A model generated the notes under the pieces. The model was not told where the DNA came from. It saw nothing but the letters and a program-made list of their open reading frames with translations, and did no database searches. A DNA stretch of 5,806 nucleotides from Firmicutes bacterium UBA1535 (lineage in GTDB: Bacteria; Bacillota; Clostridia; Tissierellales; Sedimentibacteraceae). The translations under genes were made by a program, and so were the position numbers. The stretch lies in NCBI GenBank assembly GCA_002323775.1, contig DCPV01000155.1, positions 1-5,806 of the forward strand, written 5' to 3'. This document shows, piece after piece, positions 3,926-5,806 of this stretch; the stretch's first letter is position 1; each line of letters opens with the position of its first letter.

Positions 3926-5806
3926 TTATTTTTTATAATTCTTAAAAGTTTTTTCTACTAAATCATCGCTTGCTACATATGGTATTGTTACATGATCTTC
4001 GCCATTTGTTATTTTGTTGTACTCTATAGTTGTCTCAATAGAATTTTCACATCTTGACCATGAACGTCTTGATACTCCAACCATAGTATCCCATGGGATA
4101 GCTTTTCCAAGTATCTCGTCAACTCTTTCGCTTCCGTCAAGCACCATACCAAAGCCACCATTGATTGACTTGCTGATACCAACTCCGCCGCCATTATGAA
4201 GAGCCACTAAACTCATGCCTCTTGCAGCATTACCAACATAGCATTGAACTGCCATATCAGCTGTAACATTACTGCCATCATAAATGCTTGAGGTCTCTCT
4301 GAACGGAGAATCCGTTCCGCCTGTATCATGGTGGTCTCTACCAAGCATAACCGGTCCTATTTCGCCTTCTCTAACCATTTCATTGAATTTAAGAGCTATA
4401 TCTCTCCTGCCTAAAGCATCTTGATATAAAATTCTACACTGTGTTCCTACAACAAGCTTGTTTTTCTCAGCATCTCTTATCCAAATATAGTTATCTCTAT
4501 CCTGTCCTCTCCTATCCGGATTAATAATTTCCATAGCAGCATGGTCAGTTTTTCTCAAATCCTCTGGTTTTCCACTTAAACAGCACCATCTGAATGGTCC
4601 ATATCCATAGTCAAACAGCATAGGTCCCATTATATCCTCAACATATGATGGGAAAATAAAGCCTTCGCTTGTATCAACTCCATTTTTAGCTATTTCTTTA
4701 GCTCCAGCATCAAAGCAGGACTTCATAAACGCATTGCCATAATCAAAGAAATAAGTTCCTTTATCAACTAAAGCCTTAACCAATGCAAAATGCTGTCTTA
4801 AAGATACATCTACTAATTCCTCAAATTTTTGCTTGTTATTAGCTATCATTTCAGTTCTTTCTTCAAAGCTTAATCCTTGAGGACAATATCCGCCGTCATA
4901 AGGAGCATGGCATGATGTTTGATCTGATAAAAGATCAATTTTTATATTATTCTTTACTGCATATTCAAGTAAATCAACTATATTTCCATGATAAGCTATA
5001 GATATAGTCTGCTTTTTATCCATGTATTCCTTTGCAGTTGCAAATACTTCTTCCAGATTAGAGCTAACCTTACTTACCCAGCCTTGTTCATGTCTTGTCA
5101 CTATTCTTGAATAGTCAACCTCTGCAACTATACCTACTCCATTTGCTATTTCAATAGCTTTAGGCTGAGCACCGCTCATGCCGCCAAGACCTGATGTCAC
5201 AAAAAGATATCCTGATAAATCGCCATCATCAGCTATTCCTAAAACTTTTCTTCCGGCATTTAATATAGTGTTGAACGTTCCGTGAACTATTCCCTGTGGT
5301 CCTATATACATCCAGCCACCTGCCGTCATTTGTCCATAATTTGATACTCCCATAGCTGTTGCATTCGCCCAGTCGTGTGGATTGTCAAACATACCTATCA
5401 TCAGTCCATTTGTTATAGTAACTCTAGGACTCGTCTTATGAGATTTAAACAATCCCATAGGGTGTCCGGACATAACAACCAATGTTTGTTCATCTGTCAA
5501 CTGCTCTAAGTATTTTTTAATTAACTGGTACTGCATCCAATTTTGGCATACCTGCCCTGTTTCACCATAAGTTACTAATTCATATGGATACAAAGCTACT
5601 GCATGGTCAAGGTTATTGTCCATCATAACTTGAAAGGCTTTACCTTCAACACATTTTCCATTATATTCATCTATAGGCTTACCATAAATTCTATCATGCG
5701 GCATAAACCTATATCCGTAAATTCTTCCTCTTGTCATAAGCTCATCGAGAAATTCTGGTGCAAGTACCTCGTGAAGTTCCTCCGGAATATATCTTAAGGC
5801 ATTTTT
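3926..5806 (-). CDS. hutU: Urocanate hydratase, long form (5' end outside window)
   Basis: This NAD-dependent cytoplasmic enzyme hydrates urocanate to 4-imidazolone-5-propionate. The frame is open to the right edge, giving 626 codons. The ATG at 5737 is internal, because the 23 codons before it (KNALRYIPEELHEVLAPEFL and on) match the conserved N-terminal part of long urocanases such as human UROC1. Only some 30-45 residues should be missing. Counting from the edge, visible blocks are TAGGWMYIGPQGIVHGT (161-177), the NAD-site SGLGGMSGAQ (205-214), SDQTSCHAPYDGGY (294-307), DYGNAF (355-360), GPFRWCCLSG (403-412), GTQCRILYQD (454-463), GRDHHDTGGTDSPFRET (489-505) and ALHNGGGVG (535-543). It is the long eukaryote-like type (about 660-680 residues) rather than the roughly 555-residue proteobacterial type. 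It ends 29 bases before the DUF3781-like gene and leads the operon within this window; its promoter and start are not visible. Confidence 0.98.
   Translation of the reverse strand, partial: KNALRYIPEELHEVLAPEFLDELMTRGRIYGYRFMPHDRIYGKPIDEYNGKCVEGKAFQVMMDNNLDHAVALYPYELVTYGETGQVCQNWMQYQLIKKYLEQLTDEQTLVVMSGHPMGLFKSHKTSPRVTITNGLMIGMFDNPHDWANATAMGVSNYGQMTAGGWMYIGPQGIVHGTFNTILNAGRKVLGIADDGDLSGYLFVTSGLGGMSGAQPKAIEIANGVGIVAEVDYSRIVTRHEQGWVSKVSSNLEEVFATAKEYMDKKQTISIAYHGNIVDLLEYAVKNNIKIDLLSDQTSCHAPYDGGYCPQGLSFEERTEMIANNKQKFEELVDVSLRQHFALVKALVDKGTYFFDYGNAFMKSCFDAGAKEIAKNGVDTSEGFIFPSYVEDIMGPMLFDYGYGPFRWCCLSGKPEDLRKTDHAAMEIINPDRRGQDRDNYIWIRDAEKNKLVVGTQCRILYQDALGRRDIALKFNEMVREGEIGPVMLGRDHHDTGGTDSPFRETSSIYDGSNVTADMAVQCYVGNAARGMSLVALHNGGGVGISKSINGGFGMVLDGSERVDEILGKAIPWDTMVGVSRRSWSRCENSIETTIEYNKITNGEDHVTIPYVASDDLVEKTFKNYKK

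Noticed and set aside
5735..5737. ATG at 5737 as the hutU start.
   Set aside because: The frame stays open to the window edge and the preceding 23 codons match conserved urocanase N-terminal sequence, so the true start is outside the window.

Overview
This AT-rich window is almost entirely one co-oriented block on the minus strand. It reads as a histidine-degradation (hut) cluster of a low-GC Gram-positive anaerobe, most likely a member of the Clostridia. Support for that placement is the AT-rich codon use, the long-form urocanate hydratase, and formimidoyltransferase and cyclodeaminase as two separate genes rather than one fused FTCD. The genus cannot be named from the sequence alone.

In transcription order (right to left) the window holds: urocanate hydratase hutU (3926-5806, start lost off the right edge); a small DUF3781-like gene of unknown function (3636-3896); glutamate formimidoyltransferase ftcD (2680-3570); imidazolonepropionase hutI (1397-2638 with the preferred start); formimidoyl-THF cyclodeaminase fchA (657-1271); and a LysR-type regulator (1-535, its C-terminal part lost off the left edge). 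Spacings are 29, 65, 41, 125 and 121 bases, so the five genes hutU to fchA look like one operon. LysR follows on the same strand after a weak terminator-like hairpin.

Together the four enzymes form an unbroken route: urocanate to imidazolonepropionate (HutU), to N-formimino-L-glutamate (HutI), to glutamate plus 5-formimino-THF (FtcD), to 5,10-methenyl-THF plus ammonia (FchA). This feeds one-carbon units into the folate pool and releases glutamate for fermentation. The first enzyme, histidine ammonia-lyase (HutH), is not in the window and may lie beyond either edge.

The features not explained by this known pathway are: (i) the DUF3781-like gene inside the operon; (ii) a long imperfect hairpin (3596-3651) covering the end of that gene and stopping just before the ftcD ribosome binding site; (iii) a bulged long-stem RNA element (1294-1375) filling most of the hutI-fchA gap; and (iv) a LysR-type gene at the operon end with a small dyad upstream. 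No gene-free stretch exceeds 300 bases. I see no mobile element, CRISPR array, tRNA or rRNA. The core pathway is well established; any novelty lies in the small gene and the intercistronic RNA structures.
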